A stretch of 64,000 bases of DNA from positions 2,914,001-2,978,000 of the forward strand of contig NZ_CP145732.1 of the NCBI RefSeq assembly GCF_036884845.1, read 5' to 3'. Each line of letters begins with the position of its first letter. The stretch's first letter is position 1. Below the pieces are notes generated by a model. It was not told the origin of the DNA and did not search any database. It worked only from the letters and a program-made list of their open reading frames with translations. Source of the stretch: Pseudomonas sp. MAG733B (GTDB lineage: Bacteria > Pseudomonadota > Gammaproteobacteria > Pseudomonadales > Pseudomonadaceae). The translations under genes were made by a program, and so were the position numbers. Below are positions 48,112 to 57,511 of the stretch, piece by piece.

Positions 48112-49038
48112 TTACCTCGCGTTGCTGGCGCCAACCGGGGATTCCGGCTGAAGCTTCAGGTAGAAGTAGAACAACACCAGCGTGATCACGATCAGCAACG
48201 CGGCACCGGCGCTCGCCAGGCCCCAGTTGAGGAACGACTGCACCTGCTGAATGATGAACTCGGGCAGCATCATGTTATGCGCACCACCCAGCAAGGCCGG
48301 GGTGACGTAGTAACCGAGGGACATCACGAACACCATCAAGCCACCGGAAAACAGCCCCGGCCGGCACAGCGGCAGGAACACCCGGAAGAAGTTGGTCCAC
48401 GGACTGGCGCCGCAGATCGAACCGGCCTGCAGGATCATCGGGTCGATGGCCTGCATGGTCGCCTGCAACGGCAGCACGATGAACGGAATCATGATGTAGC
48501 TCATGCCGATCACCACGCCGGTGAGGTTATGCACCATCTCCAGCGGTTGATCGATGATGCCCATCGCCATCAGCGCCTTGTTGATCACCCCTGAAGCTTG
48601 CAGCAGCACCAGCCAGGAGTAGGTGCGGGCGAGGAGGCTGGTCCACATCGACAGCAGCACGATGCTCAGGATCCAGCGGCCCCAGCCACGCGGCACCAGG
48701 GTGATCGCCCAGGCCAGCGGGAAGCCCAGCAACAGGCTGAACAATGTCACCAGTCCGGCCACTGAGAAGGTGTTGAGCAAGACCCGCGCATACGCCGAGT
48801 TGGCGAACAGTTGCTCGTAGTTGCCCAGCCCCGGCACCGGTTCCAGCACGCCGCGCAGCAGCAGGCCGATCAATGGCGCGAGAAAGAACAGACCGAGGAA
48901 CAGCAAAGCCGGGATCAGGTTGCTCGAACCACGCCAGCGCTGTGCCAGGGTCGGGGATTGCGTCGGGGCCTTGCCGGCAGCGCCAATGGCGCTCCCGACT
49001 GGCGCAGGTTGAGGGGACGCGGTTGCCGCCATTTTCAT
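48112..49038 (-). CDS. ABC importer permease (PotB type)
   Basis: The product has 308 residues from the ATG overlapping the binding-protein stop (ATGA). A Pro/Ala-rich cytosolic N-terminus precedes six TM helices and an EAA-type loop (QAGSICGASPWTNFFRVFLPLCRPG). Confidence 0.9.
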   Translation of the reverse strand: MKMAATASPQPAPVGSAIGAAGKAPTQSPTLAQRWRGSSNLIPALLFLGLFFLAPLIGLLLRGVLEPVPGLGNYEQLFANSAYARVLLNTFSVAGLVTLFSLLLGFPLAWAITLVPRGWGRWILSIVLLSMWTSLLARTYSWLVLLQASGVINKALMAMGIIDQPLEMVHNLTGVVIGMSYIMIPFIVLPLQATMQAIDPMILQAGSICGASPWTNFFRVFLPLCRPGLFSGGLMVFVMSLGYYVTPALLGGAHNMMLPEFIIQQVQSFLNWGLASAGAALLIVITLVLFYFYLKLQPESPVGASNAR

Positions 49039-50066
49039 TTGACCAGCCATTCGTTCCACCGTGTCGCGATGGCCGGACCGTTCTTGGCCCAGTACGCGAA
49101 ATCAAGAGTGATCTGATCCTTTGCATAGGCCGTCGGCAGGTTAGGGGCGAGCACCGAATCCAGGCGCGCCACGCTGTCGACGTTGACCGGGGCGTAGGCG
49201 GTCAGGTTGGAGAAGTCGGCCTGTCCTTTGGCGCTGCTGGCATTGGCCAGGAACTTCATCGCCGCGTCCTTGTTTTTCGAACCCTTTGGAATGACCAGGA
49301 TGTCAGCCATCACCAGGTTCTGTTTCCAGCTTACGCCGACCGGAGCACCGTCTTCTTGCAGTGCGTGAATCCGGCCGTTCCAGAACTGGCCCATGCTCGC
49401 TTCGCCGGAGGCCAGCAGCTGTTGCGACTGCGCGCCGCCGCCCCACCAGACGATGTCTTTCTTGATGGTGTCGAGTTTCTTGAAGGCGCGATCCAGGTCC
49501 AGCGGATAGAGCTTGTCGGCGGCGACGCCATCGGCCAGCAACGCCAGTTCCAGCACGCCGGGGCTCGGCCATTTGTAGAGGGCGCGTTTGCCGGGCCAGG
49601 TCTTGGTGTCGAACAGCGCGGACCAGTCCTGAGGCTTGTTGGCGCCGAGCTTGCTTTCGTTGTAGCCGAGGACGAAGGAGAAGAAGAACGAGCCGACACC
49701 GTGATCGCTAACAAACCGTGGGTCGATCTTGTCGCGCTCGATGACTTTGAAGTCGAGGGGTTCGAGCAGGCCTTCGGCGGCGGCGCGTAAGGCGAAGTCG
49801 GCTTCGACGTCGACCACGTCCCACTGCACGTTGCCGCTCTCGACCATGGCTTTGAGTTTGCCGTAGTCGGTCGGGCCGTCCTGCACCACGGTGATGCCGC
49901 TGGCCTTGCTGAACGGATCGGCCCAGGCCTGCTTCTGCGCATCCTGGGTGCTACCGCCCCAGCTGACGAAGTTGACGCTCTCGGCGGCCATCAATGCTTG
50001 GCTGGTCACGCTCAGCAGTCCCGCAAAAAACACTGCGGTAACACGTTTGTTCAACACCATCTTCAC
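49035..50066 (-). CDS. ABC importer substrate-binding protein (PotD/PotF type)
   Basis: The 343-residue protein has a signal peptide (GLLSVTSQALMAAE). The mature N-terminus NFVSWGGSTQDAQKQAWADPF, and WDVVDVEADFALRAAAEGLLEP, LYKWPSPGVLELALLADG and GRIHALQEDGAPV, fit the spermidine/putrescine-type binding-protein group, whose members also carry other cationic or heterocyclic compounds. First gene of the operon; a GntR-like operator lies about 105 bases upstream. Confidence 0.88.
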   Translation of the reverse strand: MKMVLNKRVTAVFFAGLLSVTSQALMAAESVNFVSWGGSTQDAQKQAWADPFSKASGITVVQDGPTDYGKLKAMVESGNVQWDVVDVEADFALRAAAEGLLEPLDFKVIERDKIDPRFVSDHGVGSFFFSFVLGYNESKLGANKPQDWSALFDTKTWPGKRALYKWPSPGVLELALLADGVAADKLYPLDLDRAFKKLDTIKKDIVWWGGGAQSQQLLASGEASMGQFWNGRIHALQEDGAPVGVSWKQNLVMADILVIPKGSKNKDAAMKFLANASSAKGQADFSNLTAYAPVNVDSVARLDSVLAPNLPTAYAKDQITLDFAYWAKNGPAIATRWNEWLVK

Positions 50067-50166
50067 GCCCTCATTGTTGTGTTTATGAGCGGGGCTTTCA
50101 CTGCCCGGCTATCGGGAGCTGTAGGTCCGTCGAGTCAGTTCTGACTGTCCGGTCTATGGAATATCA

Positions 50167-50186
50167 TATTATGGTATTCCAGGCTT
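50167..50186 (-). promoter_or_regulatory. Degenerate GntR operator upstream of the importer operon
   Basis: TATTATGGTATTCCA retains the left half (TATTATGGTAT) of the palindrome found at 51491 and 57334, with one mismatch in the right half (TTCCA for TACCA). Confidence 0.55.
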
Positions 50187-50267
50187 TGTGCAAGCGGTTT
50201 GCCTTACCGGCTATCAGCCGAATCGAGATTTTTGAGGGAACGGGCGCCTTTCCGCGAACCGATTTTC

Positions 50268-50333
50268 GTAGGAGCAAGGCTTGCCCGCGATAGCGCCCTT
50301 AAGATCGCCATCGCGGGCAAGCCTTGCTCCTAC
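50268..50333. repeat. REP-like inverted repeat, GTAGGAGCAAGGCTTGCCCGC family
   Basis: Arms GTAGGAGCAAGGCTTGCCCG and inverse lie between the ribB stop and the importer promoter. A single copy of this family is seen in the window. Confidence 0.8.
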
Positions 50334-50349
50334 AGGTATGGCGTTCACC

Positions 50350-51462
50350 CTATTGCCCGCTAAACGGGATGCTCTCGACCACCTCCAGGTCATACCCGGT
50401 CAATCCCGCATACTTCAACGGCGGCCCGAGATGCCGCAGCTTGCCCACGCCCAGGTTCTGCAAAATCTGCGCACCCGTACCCACTTCCGAATAGATCCGC
50501 GATTGCGAGCGGCTGAACTGTCGCGGCGGCTGGGTCAGTTGCGGCACTCGTTCAAGCAACGCTTGCGACGATTCGTGATTGGCCAGCACCACCACCACAC
50601 CGCGACCTTCTTCTGCCACACGTTGCAATGCGGCCCACAGCGTCCAGTTGGAAGGGCCGCTGTATTCGGCGCCGACCAGATCGCGCAGCGGGTCGATCAC
50701 ATGCACACGCACCAGCGTCGCTTCTTCGCGACGAAGGTCACCCATGACCATTGCCATGTGGACACCGCCCTCGATGCGATCCTCAAAGGTGATCAGACGA
50801 AAGGTGCCATGCACGGTAGGCAATTCGCGTTCGCCGATGCGCTCGACCGTGTGCTCGGTGCTCAGGCGATAGTGAATCAGGTCGGCGATGGTGCCGATCT
50901 TGATCCCGTGCCGGCGCGCGAACACTTCCAGGTCCGGGCGTCGGGCCATGGTGCCGTCGTCGTTCATCACCTCGACGATCACCGAAGCCGGGGTGAAGCC
51001 GGCCAGCCGTGCCAAATCGCAACCGGCCTCGGTATGTCCGGCACGGGTCAGCACGCCGCCTTCGCGGGCGCGCAACGGGAAGATATGGCCGGGTTGCACG
51101 ATGTCTGCGGCACTGGCCCCGTGAGCGACGGCGGCCGCTACGGTGCGCGCGCGGTCGGCGGCGGAAATGCCGGTGGTGACGCCGATGGCCGCTTCGATGG
51201 ACACGGTGAACGCGGTGCTGAACACGCTGCCGTTGCTCGGCACCATCTGCTCCAGTCCCAGGCGCTGGCAATGTTCATCGGTCAAGGTCAGGCAGATCAG
51301 GCCTCGGGCTTCGCGGGCCATGAAGCTGATGGCTTCGGCGGTGCAGCAGTCGGCGGCCAGCAGCAGATCGCCTTCGTTTTCCCGGTCTTCGTCGTCGACC
51401 AGCAGGACCATTTTGCCGAGGCGATAGTCTTCGATGATTTCTTCAATACTGTTGAAAGCCAT
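50350..51462 (-). CDS. ribB: 3,4-dihydroxy-2-butanone-4-phosphate synthase with degenerate RibA-like C-terminus
   Basis: The 370-residue product has an intact N-terminal DHBP synthase domain (1-205; DDEDRENEGDL, HGASAADIVQPGHIFPL, RAGHTEAGCDLARL). The C-terminal GTP cyclohydrolase II-like domain (210-365) lacks the three zinc Cys residues and the RGIGL arginine motif, so only the RibB activity (flavin precursor synthesis) is expected. Such RibB-X proteins are usual in Pseudomonas. Its promoter shares a perfect GntR operator with the divergent DUF1330 gene, tying flavin supply to the adjacent catabolic operon. Probably a second, inducible ribB. Confidence 0.88.
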   Translation of the reverse strand: MAFNSIEEIIEDYRLGKMVLLVDDEDRENEGDLLLAADCCTAEAISFMAREARGLICLTLTDEHCQRLGLEQMVPSNGSVFSTAFTVSIEAAIGVTTGISAADRARTVAAAVAHGASAADIVQPGHIFPLRAREGGVLTRAGHTEAGCDLARLAGFTPASVIVEVMNDDGTMARRPDLEVFARRHGIKIGTIADLIHYRLSTEHTVERIGERELPTVHGTFRLITFEDRIEGGVHMAMVMGDLRREEATLVRVHVIDPLRDLVGAEYSGPSNWTLWAALQRVAEEGRGVVVVLANHESSQALLERVPQLTQPPRQFSRSQSRIYSEVGTGAQILQNLGVGKLRHLGPPLKYAGLTGYDLEVVESIPFSGQ

Positions 51463-51490
51463 GCTCGAATCTCAGTGTCTGTTTTTGTCG

Positions 51491-51512
51491 GTATTATGGT
51501 ATACCATGATAC
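51491..51512. promoter_or_regulatory. GntR operator between ribB and the DUF1330 gene
   Basis: The perfect core ATGGTATACCAT (51496-51507) is flanked by GTAT and ATAC, making a 22-base near-palindrome. It fits the FadR-type TNGT-N-ACNA logic and lies 29 bases before ribB and 23 before the DUF1330 ATG. Confidence 0.85.
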
Positions 51513-51534
51513 AAAACAAACTGCGAGGTCACTT

Positions 51535-51831
51535 ATGAAGGCGTACTGGATTGCTCACGTGGACATCACCGACCCCGATCAATACAGCCAATACACCCAG
51601 CGGGCGCCGAAGGCGTTTGCCGAGTTCGGTGGGCGGATACTGGCGCGGGGAGGGCGTAGCGAAGCGATGGAAGGACGGCCGACGCCGCAGCGCAGTGTGG
51701 TGATCGAGTTTGATTCCTACGAACAGGCAGTGGCGTGCTATCGCTCGGCGTTGTATCAGGAGGCGAAAGGGCATCGCGAAGGTGTGGCGTTGGCAGAGGT
51801 CATCATCGTCGAGGGCGTGGCACCGCTTTAA
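51535..51831 (+). CDS. DUF1330 family protein
   Basis: The 98-residue ferredoxin-like dimeric fold protein (AYWIAHVDITDPDQYSQYTQ, GGRILARGG, RSVVIEFDSYEQAVACYRS) is clearly DUF1330. The family is often found with catabolic genes and its activity is unclear. It is divergent from ribB under the shared GntR operator and is the only plus-strand gene of the regulon. Confidence 0.88.
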   Translation: MKAYWIAHVDITDPDQYSQYTQRAPKAFAEFGGRILARGGRSEAMEGRPTPQRSVVIEFDSYEQAVACYRSALYQEAKGHREGVALAEVIIVEGVAPL

Positions 51832-51845
51832 CAAACACCATCTAA

Positions 51846-51941
51846 CCCTGTGGGAGCCAGCCTGCTGGCGATTGCGGTAGTTCATTCAACATCAGTGGTG
51901 ACTGAACTGGCGCTATCGCTAGCAGGCTAGCTCCCACAGGG
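51846..51941. repeat. REP-like inverted repeat, GTGGGAGCYAGCCTGCTGGC family
   Basis: Arms CCCTGTGGGAGCCAGCCTGC and inverse (with small changes) lie between the convergent DUF1330 and NUDIX genes. Confidence 0.8.
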
Positions 51942-51952
51942 AATGGGGGTTA

Positions 51953-53271
<1,319 letters not shown>

Positions 53272-53329
53272 GGGGTCCGCTCTTTAAGTTGGCTGTCCAT
53301 GCCAGACGGGCATCAAAACAGCCGAGGGG

Positions 53330-53719
53330 TTAACTGGAGGCCTCGGCGTCGGCTTCGGCGAAGGCTTCACGGGCGAGCCGGAAACTGTCCACGGCTGCGG
53401 GCACTCCGCAATAAATACCGACCTGAAGCAGAATTTCGCGTATTTGCTCACGACTCAAGCCGTTACGCAAGGCGCCGCGCACATGCAGTTTGAGTTCATG
53501 CGGCCGGTTGAGCGCCGAGATCATCGCCAGATTGATCATGCTGCGTTCCTTGAGCGACAAACCCTCGCGGCCCCAGACGTGGCCCCAGCAGTACTCGGTG
53601 ACCATCTCCTGCAACGGGCGGGTGAAGTCGTCGGCGTTGTCGATGGAGCGCTGCACATAGGCTTCACCCAATACCTGGGTGCGGATCTTCAGGCCTTTTT
53701 CGTACTTTTCGTTAATCAT
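53330..53719 (-). CDS. Carboxymuconolactone decarboxylase-like (CMD/AhpD) protein
   Basis: The product has 129 residues from ATG 53719 (GAGGAG site). The all-helical CMD fold has EYCWGHVWGREGLSLKERSMINLAMISALNR, HVRGALRNGLSREQIREILLQVGIYCGVPAA. It lacks the AhpD CxxC, so it resembles gamma-carboxymuconolactone decarboxylase. No protocatechuate pathway genes are adjacent; its reaction here is unknown. A REP-like repeat separates it from the flavin reductase gene. Confidence 0.85.
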   Translation of the reverse strand: MINEKYEKGLKIRTQVLGEAYVQRSIDNADDFTRPLQEMVTEYCWGHVWGREGLSLKERSMINLAMISALNRPHELKLHVRGALRNGLSREQIREILLQVGIYCGVPAAVDSFRLAREAFAEADAEASS

Positions 53720-53743
53720 AAATTCTCCTCGCACCACAAATCC

Positions 53744-53835
53744 CCTGTGGGAGCGGGCTTGGTCGCGAAGGCGGTATGTCAGTCGACGTTAATGTTGAAT
53801 GATCGACCGCTTTCGCGAGCAAGCCCGCTCCCACA
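53744..53835. repeat. REP-like inverted repeat, GTGGGAGCGGGCTTGCTCGC family, copy 2
   Basis: Inverted arms as at 36989-37085, inserted within the catabolic operon between the CMD-like and flavin reductase genes. Confidence 0.85.
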
Positions 53836-53855
53836 TTGGGTTTTGTGTATGCCTG

Positions 53856-54341
53856 TCAGGCCAGGGTCGGCAACGGGCCCAACTTGCCCTTGTGATAAAT
53901 CATCGGTGTCACCGGTTGCTTGGGCATGATCAGGTTCTTCACCGCGCCGACGATGATCGCGTGGTCGCCGCCGTCGTATTCGCGCCACAGTTCGCACTCG
54001 ATGATTGCCGTGGCTTTGGCAAGGATCGGGTTGCCCAGTTCGCTCAGGTGCCAGTCGATGCCGTTGGCCTTGTCCTTGCCTTTACCGGCGAAGGCGTAGG
54101 CTTCGGCGGTCTGGTCGGCGGACAGCAAGTGAATCGCGAACTGCTTGCTGTCGCGCAGCACCGGGTAGGTGTCGGAGCCGTAGTTGGGGCAGAACAGCAC
54201 CAGTGCCGGGTCAATCGACAGCGCACTGAAGGCGCTGGCGGTGATGCCGACGATGCCGCCGTCCGGGCCCAGGGTGGTGACCACCGTGACGCCGGACGGG
54301 AACGAGCTCATCACGTCTTTGTAAATGCCGGGTTCGATCAT
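53856..54341 (-). CDS. Flavin reductase (RutF/HpaC type)
   Basis: The 161-residue flavin reductase-like protein has FPSGVTVVTT, GITASAFSALSIDPALVLFCPN, FAIHLLSADQ and GGDHAIIVGAV, the full family signature. It should supply reduced FMN or FAD to a two-component monooxygenase. No oxygenase large component is encoded in this window. AGGAG precedes the ATG; 12 bases from the aldehyde dehydrogenase stop. Confidence 0.88.
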   Translation of the reverse strand: MIEPGIYKDVMSSFPSGVTVVTTLGPDGGIVGITASAFSALSIDPALVLFCPNYGSDTYPVLRDSKQFAIHLLSADQTAEAYAFAGKGKDKANGIDWHLSELGNPILAKATAIIECELWREYDGGDHAIIVGAVKNLIMPKQPVTPMIYHKGKLGPLPTLA

Positions 54342-54353
54342 TTTGCAGGACTC

Positions 54354-55835
54354 CTAGCGCATCACAAACGGGTCAGGCATTGGCGCCTGGGAGAGGTTGA
54401 TCCACACCGTTTTCAGCTCGGTGTAGGCCAGCACCGAATCGATGCCGCTTTCGCGTCCATAGCCACTGTTCTTGAAACCGCCGATCGGCGCCATGGCCGA
54501 CACCGCGCGGTAGGTGTTGACCCAGATAATCCCCGAACGCACGTCCCGGGCCAGACGATGGGCGCGGCCCAGATCGCGGGTCCAGATGCCGGCAGCGAGG
54601 CCGAACTGTGAGTCGTTGGCAATCGCCAGCGCCTCGGCTTCGTCCTTGAAACGGATGACCGAGGCCACCGGGCCAAAGACCTCTTCCTGCATGATCTTCA
54701 TCGAGTTGTGGTCGCACTCGAACAGCGTCGGTTCGTAGAACCAACCGTCACCGACGTTGGTTGGACGCTTGCCACCCAGGCGCAGTTTTGCGCCTTCAGC
54801 GATGGCATCGGCCACCAAACCTTCGACCACGGCCAGCTGCTGCGCGGTGGCCATCGGGCCCATTTCGCTGCTGTCTTCCTGCGGGTTGCCGATGCGGATG
54901 CGCTGGGCGCGCTCCACCAGCCGACCGATGAATTCGTCGTAGATTTCGTCCTGCACCAACAGCCGCGAACCAGACACGCAGCTCTGCCCGGAGGCAGCAT
55001 AGATCCCGGCGATGGCACCGTTGATCGCGCTGTCGAGGTCGGCGTCGGCGAAGATGATGTTCGGTGATTTGCCGCCCAGTTCCAGCGACAATTTTGCGAA
55101 GTTTTCGGCGCTGCTGCGCACCACATGCCGAGCCGTGGCCGCGCCGCCGGTGAAGGCGATTTTGCGGATTAGCGGATGGCGGGTGAGGGCAGCGCCGGTG
55201 CTCGGGCCGTAACCGGTGACGACGTTGACCACGCCCGGGGGAATCCCGGCTTCCAGTGCCAATCGGGCCAGTTCGAGAATGGTCGCCGAGGCGTGTTCCG
55301 ACGGCTTGATCACGATGGTGTTGCCGGCGGCGAGTGCCGGAGCCAGTTTGATCGCGGTCAGGTACAGCGGACTGTTCCACGGAATGATCGCGGCGACCAC
55401 GCCCATGGCTTCGTGCACGGTGTAGGCAAACAGATCCGGCTTGTCCAGCGGCAGGGTGCCGCCCTCGAGCTTGTCCGCCAGGCCTGCGGTGTAGTGGAAG
55501 AACTCTGGCAAATAGCCGACCTGACCGCGGGTTTCGCGGATCAGCTTGCCGTTGTCGCGGCTTTCCAGCTGCGCCAGTTGTTCCTTGTTTTCGGCGATCA
55601 GGTCGCCCAGGCGCCGCAGCAATTTGCCGCGAGCGGTGGCGGTCAAGCCGCGCCAGGCCGGGCTGTCGAAAGCGGTTTGAGCGGCTTGTACGGCGCGCTC
55701 GACATCGGCTTCGTCGGCATCGGGCAGTTCAGCCCAGGGTTCGGCCAGCGCCGGGTTGAGGCTTTCGAAAGTCTTGCCGGACAGGGCATCGACCCATTCA
55801 CCGCCGATGCACATCTGGAAGCGTGCGAGTGTCAT
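54354..55835 (-). CDS. Aldehyde dehydrogenase
   Basis: The 493-residue NAD(P)-dependent enzyme has the cofactor loop VVTGYGPSTGAALTRHP, general base Glu in LELGGKSPN and catalytic Cys in ASGQSCVSGSRL (about 287-293). It overlaps the hydrolase stop by four bases. Substrate probably an aldehyde made by the upstream steps of this unknown pathway. Confidence 0.92.
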   Translation of the reverse strand: MTLARFQMCIGGEWVDALSGKTFESLNPALAEPWAELPDADEADVERAVQAAQTAFDSPAWRGLTATARGKLLRRLGDLIAENKEQLAQLESRDNGKLIRETRGQVGYLPEFFHYTAGLADKLEGGTLPLDKPDLFAYTVHEAMGVVAAIIPWNSPLYLTAIKLAPALAAGNTIVIKPSEHASATILELARLALEAGIPPGVVNVVTGYGPSTGAALTRHPLIRKIAFTGGAATARHVVRSSAENFAKLSLELGGKSPNIIFADADLDSAINGAIAGIYAASGQSCVSGSRLLVQDEIYDEFIGRLVERAQRIRIGNPQEDSSEMGPMATAQQLAVVEGLVADAIAEGAKLRLGGKRPTNVGDGWFYEPTLFECDHNSMKIMQEEVFGPVASVIRFKDEAEALAIANDSQFGLAAGIWTRDLGRAHRLARDVRSGIIWVNTYRAVSAMAPIGGFKNSGYGRESGIDSVLAYTELKTVWINLSQAPMPDPFVMR

Positions 55836-56665
55836 GCAACGATCCCCTTTATATGGTTTTGTCGGGCGTGCGCCGTGTCGAGAAACTCCAGCAACAGCTG
55901 GTTGACCAGGCGCGGCGATTCTACGGGCATCATATGCCGCTGCTCGGCGAGTACGGCAACCGTCGCGCCGGGAATCCGTTGGGCCAGTTGTTCGGCCATG
56001 TCCGGGGTCGAGCCAGGGTCCAGCTCGCCGGTGGCGATCAGCGTCGGCACCTGGATGTTGCCCAGGTCCTCGGCGCGGTACATGTCCTGAGTGGCAAACA
56101 ATTCGTAGGTGGTCAGGTAACCCTGCGGGTCATTGCCGGCCAGCGTCTGGCGAATCGCGGCGATCTGCGCCGGATTGGCCGCTTGATATTCGCGGCTGAA
56201 CCAGCGTGACAATGCCGCTTCGGCATTGGCGTCCGGCCCGTGTACGGCGGCCTGACTGGTGCGGGCGATGACACCGGCACGTTGTTCGGCGGTGCGATTG
56301 AACACGCTGTTGAGCACCACCAGACTTTGCAGGCGTTGCGGGTAATGCAGGGCAAAAGCCCGCGCCACCAACCCGCCCATGGAAAAACCGATCACCGCTG
56401 CCTTGGGCAGTTGCAGGTGATCGAGCAGCTCCAGCAACTGGTCGGCATAACCGAGCAGCGGCGTGCCGTTTTCCGGGCGCGGGCTGGCGCCATGACCCAG
56501 CATGTCGTAGGCAATGACGCGGTATTTCGTGGCCAGGCCAACGATCTGGCCGCCCCACATTTCTTTGTTCAGGCCCACGCCGTGGATCAAGACCACGGGC
56601 TGGCCTTGGCCGGTCGCCAGGTAACTGGTGCCAGCCGGGGTGCGTTCAGCGGTGAGCCGAATCAT
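55832..56665 (-). CDS. Alpha/beta hydrolase
   Basis: The product has 277 residues from ATG 56665 (AGGAG six bases upstream; a start 15 bases earlier would cover that site). It has oxyanion motif LIHGVGLN, nucleophile elbow GFSMGG (Ser about 96), Asp in ATGELDPGS and His in AEQRHMMPVE. It resembles 3-oxoadipate enol-lactonase and RutD-like enzymes. Cytosolic. Overlaps the aldehyde dehydrogenase gene. Confidence 0.9.
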   Translation of the reverse strand: MIRLTAERTPAGTSYLATGQGQPVVLIHGVGLNKEMWGGQIVGLATKYRVIAYDMLGHGASPRPENGTPLLGYADQLLELLDHLQLPKAAVIGFSMGGLVARAFALHYPQRLQSLVVLNSVFNRTAEQRAGVIARTSQAAVHGPDANAEAALSRWFSREYQAANPAQIAAIRQTLAGNDPQGYLTTYELFATQDMYRAEDLGNIQVPTLIATGELDPGSTPDMAEQLAQRIPGATVAVLAEQRHMMPVESPRLVNQLLLEFLDTAHARQNHIKGIVA

Positions 56666-56707
56666 GGAGCGCTCCTGCATGCCTTCTTGTTGTAGTGACC
56701 GACCGGC

Positions 56708-57298
56708 TTACTGGGCTTTTTCGGCGGCCAGTTCTTCCAGGTCGATGTAGCGGTTGCCGATGCGTGGGTGCAGGCGGCCGCCGTCGGCGCAACCCAGCAC
56801 CACGACGATTTCGTCCGCGCGCGGGGCATCTTCGATCTGCATTTCCAGAGTGATGTAGTGCGAACGCAGGCCTTCGTCGTCCTTGTGCATCATCGGGATC
56901 TGGATCGACGTGCCCGGGCCGCCGCGCTTGTTGGTGAAGCTCAGGTAACTCTTGGCCTTGACCGCTTCGCGGTAGTGATTGCCGAAGCGCAGGGTGTGGA
57001 TCACCGCGGAGGCGTGCTCGATTTCACCGTCGGCGCCGACCACGGCAGCCTTGCCATAGGCTTCGATCTTCTCGGCACAGCCGATGATGCCCACCAGACG
57101 CTCAACCATCAGCGCGCCGAGGTCGGAGCAGTTGGCGCGGATCTGCGGTTTCAGGTCTTCGACGAAACCGTTGCCCAGCCACGGGTTCTTCATCACCACG
57201 GCCAGACCGACCATGGTCACGGGCGTGTCGGTGGCCTTGCCGCCTTCGATGAAGGTTTCTTCGACATAGCTGACGATCTTGCGGATTTCGAAACTCAT
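56708..57298 (-). CDS. AA_synth family protein (DUF1185)
   Basis: The 196-residue protein (EIRKIVSYVEETFIEGGK, GLAVVMKNPWLGNGF, GKAAVVGADGEIEHASAVIH, GPGTSIQIPMMHKDD, VVVLGCADGGRLHPRIGN) fits the AA_synth/DUF1185 family. Known structures show a chorismate-mutase-like trimer fold; the reaction is unproven. First gene of the operon, directly downstream of the perfect GntR operator. Ribosome site GGAGCAG. In this company it is the best candidate for the pathway-defining step. Confidence 0.88.
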   Translation of the reverse strand: MSFEIRKIVSYVEETFIEGGKATDTPVTMVGLAVVMKNPWLGNGFVEDLKPQIRANCSDLGALMVERLVGIIGCAEKIEAYGKAAVVGADGEIEHASAVIHTLRFGNHYREAVKAKSYLSFTNKRGGPGTSIQIPMMHKDDEGLRSHYITLEMQIEDAPRADEIVVVLGCADGGRLHPRIGNRYIDLEELAAEKAQ

Positions 57299-57333
57299 GA
57301 GCTGCTCCGTATCAGGGTGGAATGTGTCTGTGC

Positions 57334-57355
57334 GTATGATGGTATACCATAATAC
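57334..57355. promoter_or_regulatory. GntR operator upstream of the AA_synth operon
   Basis: Core ATGGTATACCAT (57339-57350) flanked by GTAT and ATAC, essentially the reverse complement of the 51491-51512 site, 36 bases before the first gene of the operon. Confidence 0.85.
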
Positions 57356-57511
57356 CGGTTGTGCAAGAGCCTGATTCGGGTTTCTGGTCGGAAGGCGATG
57401 AAAAGCGGGAGACCGGTTGCTTTGTCCGTTAGGCGCTATCTACTGGCTTACTAGCGTTAGTCGGCAATCCTTAAGCGCGTTAGAGTCGGCTCACGTTCCT
57501 GGCAAACCCGG

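Noticed and set aside
53330..53719. pcaC assignment for the CMD-like gene
   Set aside because: No protocatechuate genes are near and the regulon context differs, so the name was withheld.
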